A DNA stretch of 64,000 bases, taken from positions 266,423,687 through 266,487,686 of the forward strand of contig NC_061510.1 in assembly GCF_022539505.1 (NCBI RefSeq), given 5' to 3'. The notes below the pieces were generated by a model, which was not told where the DNA came from, ran no database searches, and worked only from the letters and a program-made list of their open reading frames with translations. The translations under genes were made by a program, and so were the position numbers. Numbering within the stretch: the stretch's first letter is position 1; each line of letters begins with the position of its first letter. Below are positions 34,910 to 46,610 of the stretch, one piece after another. The stretch is from Lolium rigidum (lineage: Eukaryota > Streptophyta > Magnoliopsida > Poales > Poaceae).

Positions 34910-36506
34910 TGATACGTCTCCAACGTATCGATAATTTCTTGTGTTCCATGCCACATTATTGATGATTATCTACATGTTTTATGCACACTTTATATCATAT
35001 TCGTGCATTTTCTGGAACTAACCTATTAACAAGATGCCGAAGTGCCGATTGCTTGTTTCTGCTCGTTTTTGGTTTCGTAAATCCTAGTAAAGAAATATTC
35101 TCGGAATTGGACGAAATAAAAGCCCAGAGGCCTATTTTCTCACGAAGCTTCCGGAAGACCGAAGACGAGACGAAGAGGGGCCACGGGGTGGCCAAACCCT
35201 AGGGCGGCGCGGCCCCCTTGGCCGCGCGGCCCTGTGGTGTGGGCCCCCGTGCCGCCTCTCGACTTGCCCTTCCGCCTACAAATAGCCTCCGTGACGAAAC
35301 CCCCGCATGCGAGAGCCACGATACGGAAAACATTACGAGACGCCGTCGCCGCCGATCCCATCTCGGGGGATCCCGGAGATCGCTCTCCGGCACCTCGCCG
35401 GAGAGGGGAATCATCTCCCGGAGGACTCTACACCGCCATGGTCGCCTCCGGAGTGATGAGTGAGTAGTCTACCCCTGGACTATGGGTCCATAGCAGTAGC
35501 TAGATGGTTGTCTTCTCCCCATTGTGCTATCATTGTCGGATCTTGTGAGCTGCCTATCATGATCAAGATCATCTATATGTAATTCTATATGTTGCGTTTG
35601 TTGGGATCCGATGAATAGAGAATACTTGTTATGTTGATTATCAAAGTTATGCTTATGTGTTGTTTATGATCTTGCATGCTCTCCGTTTCTAGTAGAGGCT
35701 CTGGCCAAGTTTTTACTTTTAACTCCAAGAGGGAGTACTTATGCTCGATAGTGGGTTCATGCCTGCATTGACACCTGGGACAGTGATGAGAAAGTTCTAA
35801 GGTTGTGTTGTGTCTGTTGCCACTAGGGATAAAACATTGATGCTATGTCTAAGGATGTAGTTGTTGATTACATTACGCACCATACTTAATGCAATTGTCC
35901 GTTGTTTTGCAACTTAATGCTGAGGAGGGTTCGGATGATAACCTGAAGGTGGACTTTTTAGGCATAGATGCGGTTGGATGGCGGTCTATGTACTTTGTCG
36001 TAATGCCCAATTAAATCTCACTATACTCATCATGATATGTATGTGCATTGTCATGCTCTCTTTATTTGTCAATTGCCCAACTGTAATTTGTTCACCCAAC
36101 ATGTTGTTCGTCTTATGGGAGAGACACCTCTAGTGAACTGTGGACCCCGGTCCAATTCTCTTTACTGAAATACAATCTACCGCAATACTTGTTTTTACTG
36201 TTTTCTCTGCAAACAATCATCTTCCACACAATATGGTTAATCCTTTGTTACAGCAAGCCGGTGAGATTGACAACCTCACCGTTTCGTTGGGGCAAAGTAC
36301 TTTGGTTGTGTTGTGCAGGTTCCACGTTGGCGCCGGAATCTCCGGTGTTGCGCCGCACTACATCCCGCCGCCATCAACCTTCAACGTGCTTCTTGGCTCC
36401 TCCTGGTTCGATAAACCTTGGTTTCTTTCGAGGGAAAACTTGCTGCTGTGCGCATCATACCTTCCTCTTGGGGTTGCCCAACGAACGTGTGAAATACACG
36501 CCATCA
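34910..36506 (+). repeat. E3 3' LTR
   Basis: 1,597 bp, followed by the target duplication ATCAC and then directly by the N run. Confidence 0.94.
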
Positions 36507-36511
36507 ATCAC

Positions 36512-36611
36512 NNNNNNNNNNNNNNNNNNNNNNNNNNNNNNNNNNNNNNNNNNNNNNNNNNNNNNNNNNNNNNNNNNNNNNNNNNNNNNNNNNNNNNNNN
36601 NNNNNNNNNNN
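36512..36611. other. Assembly gap 2 (100 N)
   Basis: 100 N placed exactly between the E3 target duplication and the E4 LTR, which lacks only its first two bases (TG). The two LTRs face each other in opposite orientation. Confidence 0.98.
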
Positions 36612-38201
36612 ATGGCGTGTATTTCACACGTTCGTTGGGCAACCCCAAGAGGAAGGTATGATGCGCACAGCGGCAAGTTTTCCCTCGAGAAGAAACCAAG
36701 GTTTATCGAACCGGGAGGAGCCAAGAAGCACGTTGAAGGTTGATGGCGGCGGGATGTAGTGCGGCGCAACACCGAAGATTCCGGCGCCAACGTGGAACCT
36801 GCACAACACAACCAAAGTACTTTGCCCCAACGAAACGAGTGAGGTTGTCAATCTCACCGGCTTGCTGTAACAAAGGATTAACCGTATTGTGTGGAAGATG
36901 ATTGTTTGCGAGAGAAAATAGTAAAAACAAGTATTGCAGCAGATTTGTATTTCAGTATTAAAGAATGGACCGGGGTCCACGGTTCACTAGAGGTGTCTCT
37001 CCCATAAGATAAAAGCATGTTGGGTGAACAAATTACAGTCGGGCAATTGACAAATAGAGAGGGCATAACAATGCACATACATGACATGATAAGTATAGTG
37101 AGATTTAATTGGGCATTACGACAAAGTACATAGACCGCCATCCAACTGCATCTATGCCTAAAAAGGCCACCTTCAGGTTATCATCCGAACCCCCTCCAGT
37201 ATTAAGTTGCTAACAACAGACAATTGCATTAAGTATGGTGCGTAATGTAATCAACAACTACATCCTCGGACATAGCGCCAATGTTTTATCCCTAGTGGCA
37301 ACGGCACAACACAACCTTAGAACTTTCTGTCACTGTCCCGAGTGTCAATGCAGGCATGAACCCACTATCGAGCATAAATACTCCCTCTTGGAGTTAAAAG
37401 CAAAAACTTGGCCAGAGCCTCTACTAGTAACGGAGAGCATGCAAGATCATAAACAACACATATGTAATAACTTGATAATTAACATGACACGGTATTCTCT
37501 ATCCATCGGATCCCGACAAACACAACATAGAGTATTACAGATAGATGATCTTGATCATGTTAGGCAGCTCACAAGATCCAACAATGAAGCACAATGAGGA
37601 GAAGACAACCATCTAGCTACTGCTATGGACCCATAGTCCAGGGGTGAACTACTCACTCATCACTCCGGAGGCGACCATGGCGGTGTAGAGTCCTCCGGGA
37701 GATGAATCCCCTCTCCGGCGGGGTGCCGGAGGAGATCTCCGAGAATCCCCCGAGATGGGATCGGCGGCGTCTCGATGAGGTTTTCCGTATCGTGGTTTTT
37801 CGCATCGGGGTTTTCTCGACGGAGGCTTTAAATAGGCGAAGAGGCGGCGCGGGAGGGTCGAAGGGGTGGCCACACCATATGGCGGCGCGGCCGGGGCACG
37901 GGCCGCGCCGGCCTATGGTGCAGGGGCCCGGTGCCCCCTCCGGTCCTTCCGGGTGTTCGGATGCTTCCGGTGAAAATAGGAACCCGGGTCTTGATTTCGT
38001 CCGATTCCGAGAATATTTCGTTACTAGGATTTACGAAACCAAAAACAGCGAGAAAACAGGAGCTGGCACTTCGGCATCTTGTTAATAGGTTAGTTCCGAG
38101 AAAATGCACGAATATGACATAAAGTGTGCATAAAACATGTAGATATCATCAATAATATGGCATAGAACATAAGAAATTATCGATACGTCGGAGACGTATC
38201 A
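36612..38201 (-). repeat. E4 3' LTR
   Basis: About 1.59 kb. The switch from E1-like to E3-like sequence occurs near the shared word CCACGATACGGAAAAC (about 37780-37796 on the plus strand). Confidence 0.9.
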
Positions 38202-40813
38202 AGCATCCCCAAGCTTAGTTACTGCTCGTCCCGAGCGAGGTAAAACGATAACAAAGATAATCTACGAAGTGACATGCCATCATAACCTTGATGATACTAT
38301 TTGTAAACATATGTAGTGAATGCGGCGATCAAAACAATGGTAATGACATGAGTAAACAAGTGAATCATAAAGCAAATACTTTTCATGAATAGTACTTCAA
38401 GACAAGCATCAATAAGTCTTGCATAAGAGTTAACTCATAAAGCAATAAATCAAAGTTAATCACAAGTTTCAGCGGTTGCTTTCAACTTGTAACACAAAGG
38501 AAGATAAAGTTTCAGCGGTTGCTTTCAACTTGTAACATGTATATCTCATGGATAATTGTCAACATAGAGTAATATAACAAGTACAATATGCAAATATGTA
38601 GGAATCAATGCACAGTTAATCACAAGTGTTTGCTTCTTGAGGTGGAGAGAGATAGGTGAACCGACTCAACATAAAAGTAAAGAGAATGGTCCTTCAAAGA
38701 GGAAAGCATCGATTGCTATATTTGTGCTAGAGCTTTTATTTTGAAAACATGAAACAATTTTGTCAACGGTAGTAATAAAGCATATGAGTTATGTACATTA
38801 TATCTTACAAGTTGCAAGTCTCATGCATAGTATACTAATAGTGCCCGCACCTTGTCCTAATTAGCTTGGACTACCGGATCTTTGCAATGCACATGTTTTA
38901 ACCAAGTATCACAATGGGGTACCTCCATGCCGCCTGTACAAAGGTCTAAGGAGAAAGCTCGCATTTTGGATTTCTCGCTTTTGATTATTCTCAACTTAGA
39001 CATCCATACCGGGACAACATAGACAACGAGATAATGGACTCCTCTTTAATGCATAAGCATGTGGCAACAATTATTATTCTCATATGAGATTGAGGATATA
39101 TGTCCAAAACTGAAACTTCCACCATGAATCATGGCTTTAGTTAGCGGCCCAAAGTTCTTCTCTAACAATATGCATGCTCCAACCATGAAGGTGGTAGATC
39201 TCTCTTACTTCGAGACAAGACGGACATGCATAGCAACTCACATGATATTCAACAAGGAATAGTTGATGGCGTCCCCGAAACATGGTTATCGCACAACAAG
39301 CAACTTAATAAGAGATAAAGTGCATAAGTACATATTCAATACCACAATAGTTTTTAAGCTATTTGTCCCATGAGCTATATATTGCAAAGGTGAATGATGG
39401 AATTTTAAAGGTAGCACTCAAGCAATTTACTTTGGAATGGCGGATAAATACCATGTAGTAGGTAGGTATGGTGGACACAAATGGCATAGTGGTTGGCTTA
39501 AGTATTTTGGATGCATGAGAAGTATTCCCTCTCGATACAAGGTTTAGGCTAGCAAGGTTATTTGAAACAAACACAAGGATGAACGGTACAGACAAAACTC
39601 ACATAAAAGACATATTGTAAACATTATAAGACTCCATACCGTCTTCCTTGTTGTTCAAAACTCAATACTAGATATTATCTAGACTCTAGAGAAACCAAAT
39701 ATGCAAACCAAATTAGCAAGGTCTAAGTATTTCTTCATTAATGGGTGCAAAGTATATGATGCAAGAGCTTAAACATGAGCACAACAATTGCCAAGTATCA
39801 AATTATCCAAGACATTTTAGAATTACTACATGTAGCATTTTCCAATTCCAACCATATAACAATTTAACGAAGATGAAACTTCGCCATGAATACTATGAGT
39901 AGAGCCTAAGGACATACTTGTCCATATGCTACAGCGGAGCGTGTCTCTCTCCCATAAAGCGAATGCTAGGATCCATTTTATTCAAACAAAACAAAAAAAA
40001 CAAAAACAAACCGACGCTCCAAGCAAAGTGCATAAGATGTGACAGAATAAAAATCTAGTTTCAGGGGAGGAACCTGATAATGTTGTCGATGAAGAAGGGG
40101 ATGCCTTGGGCATACCCAATCTTAGACGCTTGAGTCTTCTTAGAATATGCAGGGGTGAACCACCGGGGAATCCCCAAGCTTAGATCTTTCACTCACCTTG
40201 ATCATATTGCATCATACTCCTCTCTTGATCCTTGAAAACTTCCTCCACACCAAACTCGAAACAACTCATTAGAGGGTTAGTGCACAGTAAAAATTAACAT
40301 GTTCAGAGGTGACACAATCATTCTTAACACTTCTGGACATTGCATAAAGCTACTGGACATTAATGGATCAAAGAAATTCATCCAACATAGCAAAAGAGGC
40401 AATGCGAAATAAAAGGCAGAATCTGTCAAAACAGAACAGCCGTAAAGATGGATTTTATTAGGCCACCAGACTTGCTCAAATGAAAATGCTCAAATTGAAT
40501 GAAAGTTGCGTACATATCTGAGGATCATGCACATAAATTTGCTTAATTTTCTGAGCTACCTACGGGGAGGTAGACCCAGATTCGTGACAGCAAAGAAATC
40601 TGGAACTGCGCAGTAATCCAAATCTAGTACTTACTTTACTATCAAAGACTTTACTTGGCACAACAAAACATAAAACTAAGATAAGGAGAGGTTGCTAAAG
40701 TAGTAAACAACTTCCAAGACACAAATATAAAACAAAGTACTGTAGCAAAATAACACATGGGTTATCTCCCAAGAAGTTCTTTCTTTATAGCCGTTAAGAT
40801 GGGCTCAGCAGTT
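38202..40813 (-). other. E4 3' internal region, non-coding
   Basis: Inverted counterpart of the E1 and E3 3' internal regions. It includes a local duplication of a segment containing AAGTTTCAGCGGTTGCTTTC (38464 and 38509). No coding domain was recognised. Confidence 0.7.
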
Positions 40814-41467
40814 TTAATGATGCACTCGCAAGAAATAGTATTTGAAGCAAAAGAGAGCATCAAGAGGCAAATTCAAAACATATTTAAGTCTAACATGATT
40901 CCTATGAAAAGGAATCTTGTAAATAAACAAATTCATGAAGCATAATGCAACAAGCATAGAAAGATAAAACAAGTGTAGCTTCAAAAATTTCAGCACATAG
41001 AGAGGTGTTTTAGTAACATGAAAATTTCTACAACCATATTTTCCTCTCTCATAATAACTTTCAGTAGCAACATGAGCAAACTCAACAATATAACTATCAC
41101 ATAAAGCATTCTTATCATGAGTCTCATGCATAAAATAATTACTCTCCACATAAGCATAATCAATTTTATTAGTTGTAGTGGGAGCAAATTCAACAAAGTA
41201 GCTATCATTATTATTCTCATCAAGTGTAGGAGGCATAGTATAATCAAAGAAAATTTTGTCCTCAATGCTTGGGGGACTAAAAAGATCATGAAAACCAGCT
41301 TCCCCAAGCTTAGAACTTTCTACATTATTATCAACAATGGTGTTCAAAGCGTTCATACTAATATTACTACCGGCATGCAAATAAGATTCCATAGGTTTTT
41401 TAATTTTCGCATCAAACAATCCATGTTTTAAATCAGGAAATAGAATAAGAAGCTCATTGTTGTCCAT
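40814..41467 (-). CDS. E4 copy of the unknown retrotransposon ORF (217 aa)
   Basis: A full-length, uninterrupted frame starting MDNNELLILFPDL and ending YFLRVHH, collinear with the E1 ORF with one codon fewer. It lies about 165 bp inside the 5' LTR, as in E1. The acidic N-terminal two thirds and hydrophobic C-terminal segments are kept. Substitutions relative to E1 include conservative changes in the membrane-like stretch. Function is unknown. Confidence 0.65.
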   Translation of the reverse strand: MDNNELLILFPDLKHGLFDAKIKKPMESYLHAGSNISMNALNTIVDNNVESSKLGEAGFHDLFSPPSIEDKIFFDYTMPPTLDENNNDSYFVEFAPTTTNKIDYAYVESNYFMHETHDKNALCDSYIVEFAHVATESYYERGKYGCRNFHVTKTPLYVLKFLKLHLFYLSMLVALCFMNLFIYKIPFHRNHVRLKYVLNLPLDALFCFKYYFLRVHH

Positions 41468-41632
41468 TATGCCAAACTAGTGTAAACAAGAAACAAAAAG
41501 ATGCAATTGCAGGATCTAAAGGAAATATCTTCGAGCACACACACGACGGCGCCAGAAAAGTACTTTACCTGGGACCGGAGTATGAGTGCCTTTTTACCTT
41601 TCCTCCCCGGCAACGGCGCCAGAAAAAGAGCT

Positions 41633-43233
41633 TGATGGCGTGTATTTCACACGTTCGTTGGGCAACCCCAAGAGGAAGGTATGATGCGCACAGCAGCAAG
41701 TTTTCCCTCAGAAAGAAACCAAGGTTTATCGAACCGGGAGGAGCCAAGAAGCACGTTGAAGGTTGATGGCGGCGGGATGTAGTGCGGCGCAACACCAGAG
41801 ATTCCGGCGCCAACGTGGAACCTGCACAACACAACCAAAGTACTTTGCCCCAACGAAACAGTGAGGTTGTCAATCTCACCGGCTTGCTGTAACAAAGGAT
41901 TAACCGTATTGTGTGGAAGATGATTGTTTGCAGAGAAAATAGTAAAAACAAGTATTGCAGCAGATTTGTATTTCAGTATTAAAGAATGGACCGGGGTCCA
42001 CGGTTCACTAGAGGTGTCTCTCCCATAAGATAAAAGCATTTTGGGTGAACAAATTACGGTCGGGCAATTGAAAAATAGAGAGGGCATAACAATGCACATA
42101 CATGACATGATAAGTACGGTGAGATTTAATTGGGCATTACGACAAAGTACATAGACCGCCATCCAAGCTGCATCTATGCCTAAAAAGTCCACCTTCGGAG
42201 TTATCATCCGAACCCCTCCGGTATTAAGTTGCTAACAACGAGACAATTGCATTAAGTATGGTGCGTAATGTAATCAACAACTACATCCTCGGACATAGCG
42301 CCAATGTTTTATCCCTAGTGGCAACAGCACAACACAACCTTAGAACTTTACATCACTTGTCCCAGGTGTCAATGCGAGGCATGAACCCACTATCGAGCAT
42401 AAATACTCCCTCTTGGAGTTAAAAGCAAAAACTTGGCCAGAGCCTCTACTAGTAACGGAGAGCATGCAAGATCATAAACAACACATATGTAATAACTTGA
42501 TAATTAACATGACATGGTATTCTCTATCCATCGGATCCCGACAAACACAATATAGAGTATTACAGATAGATGATCTTGATCATGTTAGGCAGCTCACAAG
42601 ATCCAACAATGAAGCACAATGAGGAGAAGACAACCATCTAGCTACTGCTATAGACCCATAGTCCGGGGGTGAACTACTCACTCATCACTCCGGAGGCGAC
42701 CATGGCGGTGTAGAGTCCTCCGGGAGATGAATCCCCTCTCCGGCAGGGTGCCGGAGGAGATCTCCAGAATCCCCCGAGATGGGATCGGCGGCGGCGGCGT
42801 CTTAGTAAGGTTTTCCGTATCGTGGTTTTTCGCATCAGCGTTTTCTCGACGGAGGCTTTAAGTAGGCGAAGAGGCGGCGCAGGAGGGTCGAAGGGGTGGC
42901 CACACCATATGGCGGCGCGGCCAGGGCCTGGGCCGCGCCGGCCTATGGTCTGGGGGCCAGTGCCCCCCCCTCTGGTCCTTCCCGGGTGTTCTGGATGCTT
43001 CCGGTGAAAATAGGAACCTGGGTCTTGATTTCGTCCGATTCCGAGAATATTTCGTTACTAGAATTTCTGAAACCAAAAACAGCAGAAAACAGGAACTGGC
43101 ACTTCGGCATCTTGTTAATAGGTTAGTTCCAGAAAATGCACGAATATGACATAAAGTGTGCATAAAACATGTAGATATCATCAATAATATGGCATAGAAC
43201 ATAAGAAATTATCGATACGTCGGAGACGTATCA
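41633..43233 (-). repeat. E4 5' LTR
   Basis: 1,601 bp, with the same mosaic structure as its partner; both LTRs therefore descend from an already recombined template. The TATA position reads CTACTTAAAGCC here. Confidence 0.9.
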
Positions 43234-43870
43234 CCGGCGCCGGTCCTCCCCTCCGCTCCCGCCACTGGCGCAGGTCGACGCGAACATCCGCGACGGCTGC
43301 ACCTCACCAGCAGCTTGTCACGGTCAGGCTCCGGCCGAACTCACTGCCGGCCGCCGTTCCCCGCCGCCTCTACCTCGTTGTCCAAGCAGCGACACCTGCT
43401 GCTGCCTCAGGGCCTGGCACCACCGCCCCGCGCTGTACCGCCTGAAGCGATTGTCAATGCCAGTCCCTCTATCCTCCATTGGAAGAGAATTAGGAAAGGA
43501 GAGGAGCTCCTACAGGGAGCATAGGGGATTGTCAGGGAGGAGCTCGCGAGTCGCGATAGTGGGGAAGATAATGAGGAAGAGAGAGAGAGCTGGGAGGAAA
43601 CCAAGAACGGTATGGCACGTGATTTCTCCAGTCAGAGGCCATCCGGTGAGACAAAAGTAGTCAAAGCGGTTTGAAAAGAAGCTAGAGCCACCCAGATAAC
43701 AAGAAAACACACTGAAACAAAGGGAAAAAACCCTTAGAAAATTGCAAAGACTGCACCAAAAATACATAATGGTAATCAGCCACATACGCGTCCACCCATC
43801 CGTAGTTTAAAAATTAATACAAGATTTCGAGAAAAAAGATGTTGGTTACACTTAATATAGTAGTTATTGA
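43234..43870. other. Unique-looking flank between E4 and satellite block 2
   Basis: GC-rich at first (43234-43460, many CCGCC words) then purine-rich and AT-rich. It could be the remains of a gene's first exon and intron: the sequence near 43455-43640 has a donor-like GGTATG and long purine tracts. No protein domain was recognised, so no gene is called. Confidence 0.35.
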
Positions 43871-46610
43871 AGTTGATAAACAAGGTCTAGACATATTTAA
43901 ACCAGACAAATCATGTATCTACCCCCTAACCCTAAACTCTGTCTTGTAAAGTCAAGCATGAAGAGAAGTTGTTTAATTTGGGTTTCAAACATGGAAATTT
44001 CAAGAACCCCCAAAAGCTTCATTTTAGAGTGACTAAGAAGGATCCACGCCGGGCTTACCTTTTATTTTCATGTTTTAAACTTGTTCAAATCTTGGTCAAA
44101 CCTAGGATTTGAATAAGATTAAAATGGGCATAAAATTCAAAAAAAAATTGAAAAACCGAAGCACATAGCCTTCTTATGTCATATAGTAAGCACTCAAGTT
44201 GATAAACAAGATCTAGACATGTCAAACCAGAAAAACCATGTATCTACCCCTAACCCTAAACTTCGTCATATGAAGTCAAGCACGAAGAGAAGTCGTTTTG
44301 GGTTTCAAACATGGAAATTTTAAAAGCCTTCCCATAAGCTTCGTTTTGGAGTGACTAAGAAGGATGCATGCTTACCTTTTCATTTTCATGTTTTAAACTT
44401 GTTTAAATCTTGGTTAAACCTAGGATTTGACCAAGATCAAAGCATGAAAATTCTGAAAAAATCAGAAAAAGAAAACCAAAGCACATAGTAATTTTTTTTG
44501 AAAGGAATACGGTAAGGGAAGCCCCTACAGTGTTTTTTTTACAATAAGAACCCAATTCTGCGCCCGTGGGGACTTGAACCTGGGTGGCTGGGTTGTACAT
44601 CCACTTCCCTAACCGAATGAGCTAGGCTCACTTCTTTGCACATAGTATTTTTTGTCATATAGTAAGCATTCAAGTTGATAAACAAGGTCTAAACATATTC
44701 AAACCAGACAAATCAAGTATCTACCTCCTAACCCTAAACTCTGTTTTATGAAGTCGATCAAGCATGAAGAGAAGTGGTTTTGGGTTTCAAACATGGAAAT
44801 TTCAAGAACCTCCCAAAAGCTTCATTTTAGAGTAACAAAGAAGATCCAGGCTTACCTTTTAATTTTCATGTTTTAAACTTGTTCAAATCTTGGTCAAACT
44901 TAGGATTTGACCAAGATTCAAATGGGCATAAAATTACTTAGAAAAATCATGTACGTATCTACCCCTAACCCTAAACTCCGTCATATGAAGTCAAGCACGA
45001 AGAGAAGTGGTTTTGTGTTTCAAACATGGAAATTTCAAAAACCTCAACTCCTGAAGCTTCATTTTAGAGTGACTAAGCAGGATCCAGGCTTACCTTTTAT
45101 TTTCATGTTTTAAACTTGTTCAAATCTTGGTCAAACCTTGGATTTTACCAAGATTCAAATGGGCATAAAAATACTTAGAAAAATCATGTACGTATCTACC
45201 CCTAACCCTAAACTCTATCTTACGAAGTCAAGCATGAAGAGAAGTGGTTTTGGGTTTCAAACATGGAAATTTCAAAAACCTCCCAAAAGCTTCATTTTAG
45301 AGTGACTCAGAAGGATCCATGCTTACATTTTATTTTAATGTTTTAAACATGTTCAAATCTTGGTCAAACCGTACATAGGATTTGACCAAGAATCAAATGG
45401 GCATAAAAATTCAAAAAAAGGAAAAATCAAAGCACATAGCCTTCTTATGTCATATAGTAAGCACTCAAGTTGATAAACAAGGTCTAGACATATTCAAACC
45501 AAAAAAATAATGTATCTACCCCTAACCCTAAACTTTGTCTTATGAAGTCAAGCACGACGAGAAGTCGTTTTGGGTTTCAAACATGGAAATTTCAAAAACC
45601 TTCCCAAAAGCCTCATTTTGGAGTGACTAAGAAGGATACAAGGCTTACCTTTTCATTTTCATGTTTTAAACTTGTTCAAATCTTGGTCAAACCTTGGATT
45701 TTACCAAGATTCAAATGGGCATAAAAATACTTAGAAAAATCATGTACGTATCTACCCCTAACCCTAAACTCTATCTTACGAAGTCAAGCATGAAGAGAAG
45801 TGGTTTTGGGTTTCAAACATGGAAATTTCAAAAACCTCCCAAAAGCTTCATTTTAGAGCGACTAAGAAGGATCCTTGCTTACATTTTATTTTGATGTTTT
45901 AAACATGTTCAAATCTTGGTCAAACCGTACCTAGGATTTGACCAAGAATCAAATGGGCATATATATTCAAAAAAAAGAAAAACCATAGCACATAACCTTC
46001 TTATGTCATATAGTAAGCACTCAAGTTGATAAACAAGGTCTGGACATATTCAAACCAGAAAAATCATGTATCTACCCCTAACCCTAAACTTTGTCTTATG
46101 AAGTCAAGCACGACGAGAAGTCGTTTTGGGTTTCAAACATGGAAATTTCAAAAACCTTCCCAAAAGCCTCATTTTGTAGTGACTAAGAAGGATACAGGCT
46201 TACCTTTTCATTTTCATGTTTTAAAGTTGTTTAAATCTTGGTTAAACCTAGGATTTGACCATGATCAAATGGGCATAAAAATTCAGAACAAATAAAAAAT
46301 GAAAACCAAAGCACGTAGTATTCTTATGTCATATAGTAAGCATTCAAGTTGATAAACAAGGTCTAAACATATTCAAACCAGACAAATCATGTATCTACCC
46401 ACTAAACCTAAACTCTGTCTTATGAAGTCGATCAAGCATGAAGAGAAGTGGTTTTGGGTTTCAAACATGGAAATTTCAAAAACCTCCCAAATGCTTCATT
46501 TTAGAGTGACTAAGAAGGATGTAGGCTTACCTTTTAATTTTCATGTTCTAAACTTGTTTAAATCTTGGTTAAACCAAGGATTTGACCAAGATTCAAAAGG
46601 GCATAAAAAT
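43871..46610. repeat. Satellite block 2, long (about 325 bp) and short (about 235 bp) monomers
   Basis: The same satellite as block 1 by the anchor GTTTCAAACATGGAAATTT. Spacing alternates between about 322 bp and about 235 bp. The short monomers lack a segment of about 90 bp that contains the AAAACCAAAGCACATAG...TTGATAAACAAGG part and read TTAGAAAAATCATGTACGTA instead (near 44937, 45175, 45731). The telomere-like CCCTAACCCTAAAC motif is kept in nearly every unit. One unit is interrupted by a SINE. Confidence 0.9.
44491..44637 (-). mobile_element. Au-like SINE inserted in the satellite
   Basis: On the minus strand the 147-bp insert starts with a tRNA-like head: an A-box-like GCCTAGCTCATTCGGTT and a perfect B-box core GGTTCAAGTCC. 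It then runs through GGGTTCTTATTG and GGGGCTTCCC to a T/A-rich tail. It is flanked by the 10-bp direct repeat GCACATAGTA (44481-44490 and 44638-44647), a target-site duplication. The layout and the terminal words match the Au SINE family of grasses as I know it. It is transcribed, if at all, by RNA polymerase III and mobilised by a LINE. Confidence 0.8.

Larger units (their letters stand above)
28329..36506 (+). mobile_element. E3: gypsy-type LTR retrotransposon with gag and protease but no polymerase
   Basis: LTRs 28329-29934 and 34910-36506 (about 1.6 kb) begin TGATACG and end CGCCATCA. The target-site duplication ATCAC is perfect (28324-28328 and 36507-36511). The primer site TGGCGCCGTTGTCGGGGA starts at 29946. 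The interior holds gag (30190-31584) and an aspartic protease (31671-32307), then 2.6 kb without coding domains. Reverse transcriptase, RNase H and integrase are absent, so the element is non-autonomous. It lies in an intron of B3-like gene 2. Confidence 0.94.
36612..43233 (-). mobile_element. E4: non-autonomous gypsy-type LTR retrotransposon, minus orientation, mosaic LTR
   Basis: LTRs lie at 41633-43233 (5') and 36612-38201 (3', missing two bases to the gap). The right flank begins CCGGC; the left flank is in the gap, so the target duplication cannot be checked. The primer site TGGCGCCGTTGCCGG lies at about 41605-41622 (minus), and the polypurine tract with AAGCTTGGGGATGC at about 38201-38217. 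The interior carries the unknown ORF (40814-41467) and the shared 3' region. U3 up to about 60 bp past the TATA position is E1-like, while R/U5 is E3-like. Confidence 0.9.

Noticed and set aside
44550..44637. tRNA gene on the minus strand
   Set aside because: A- and B-box words are present, but there is no complete cloverleaf and a target duplication shows it is a SINE head.
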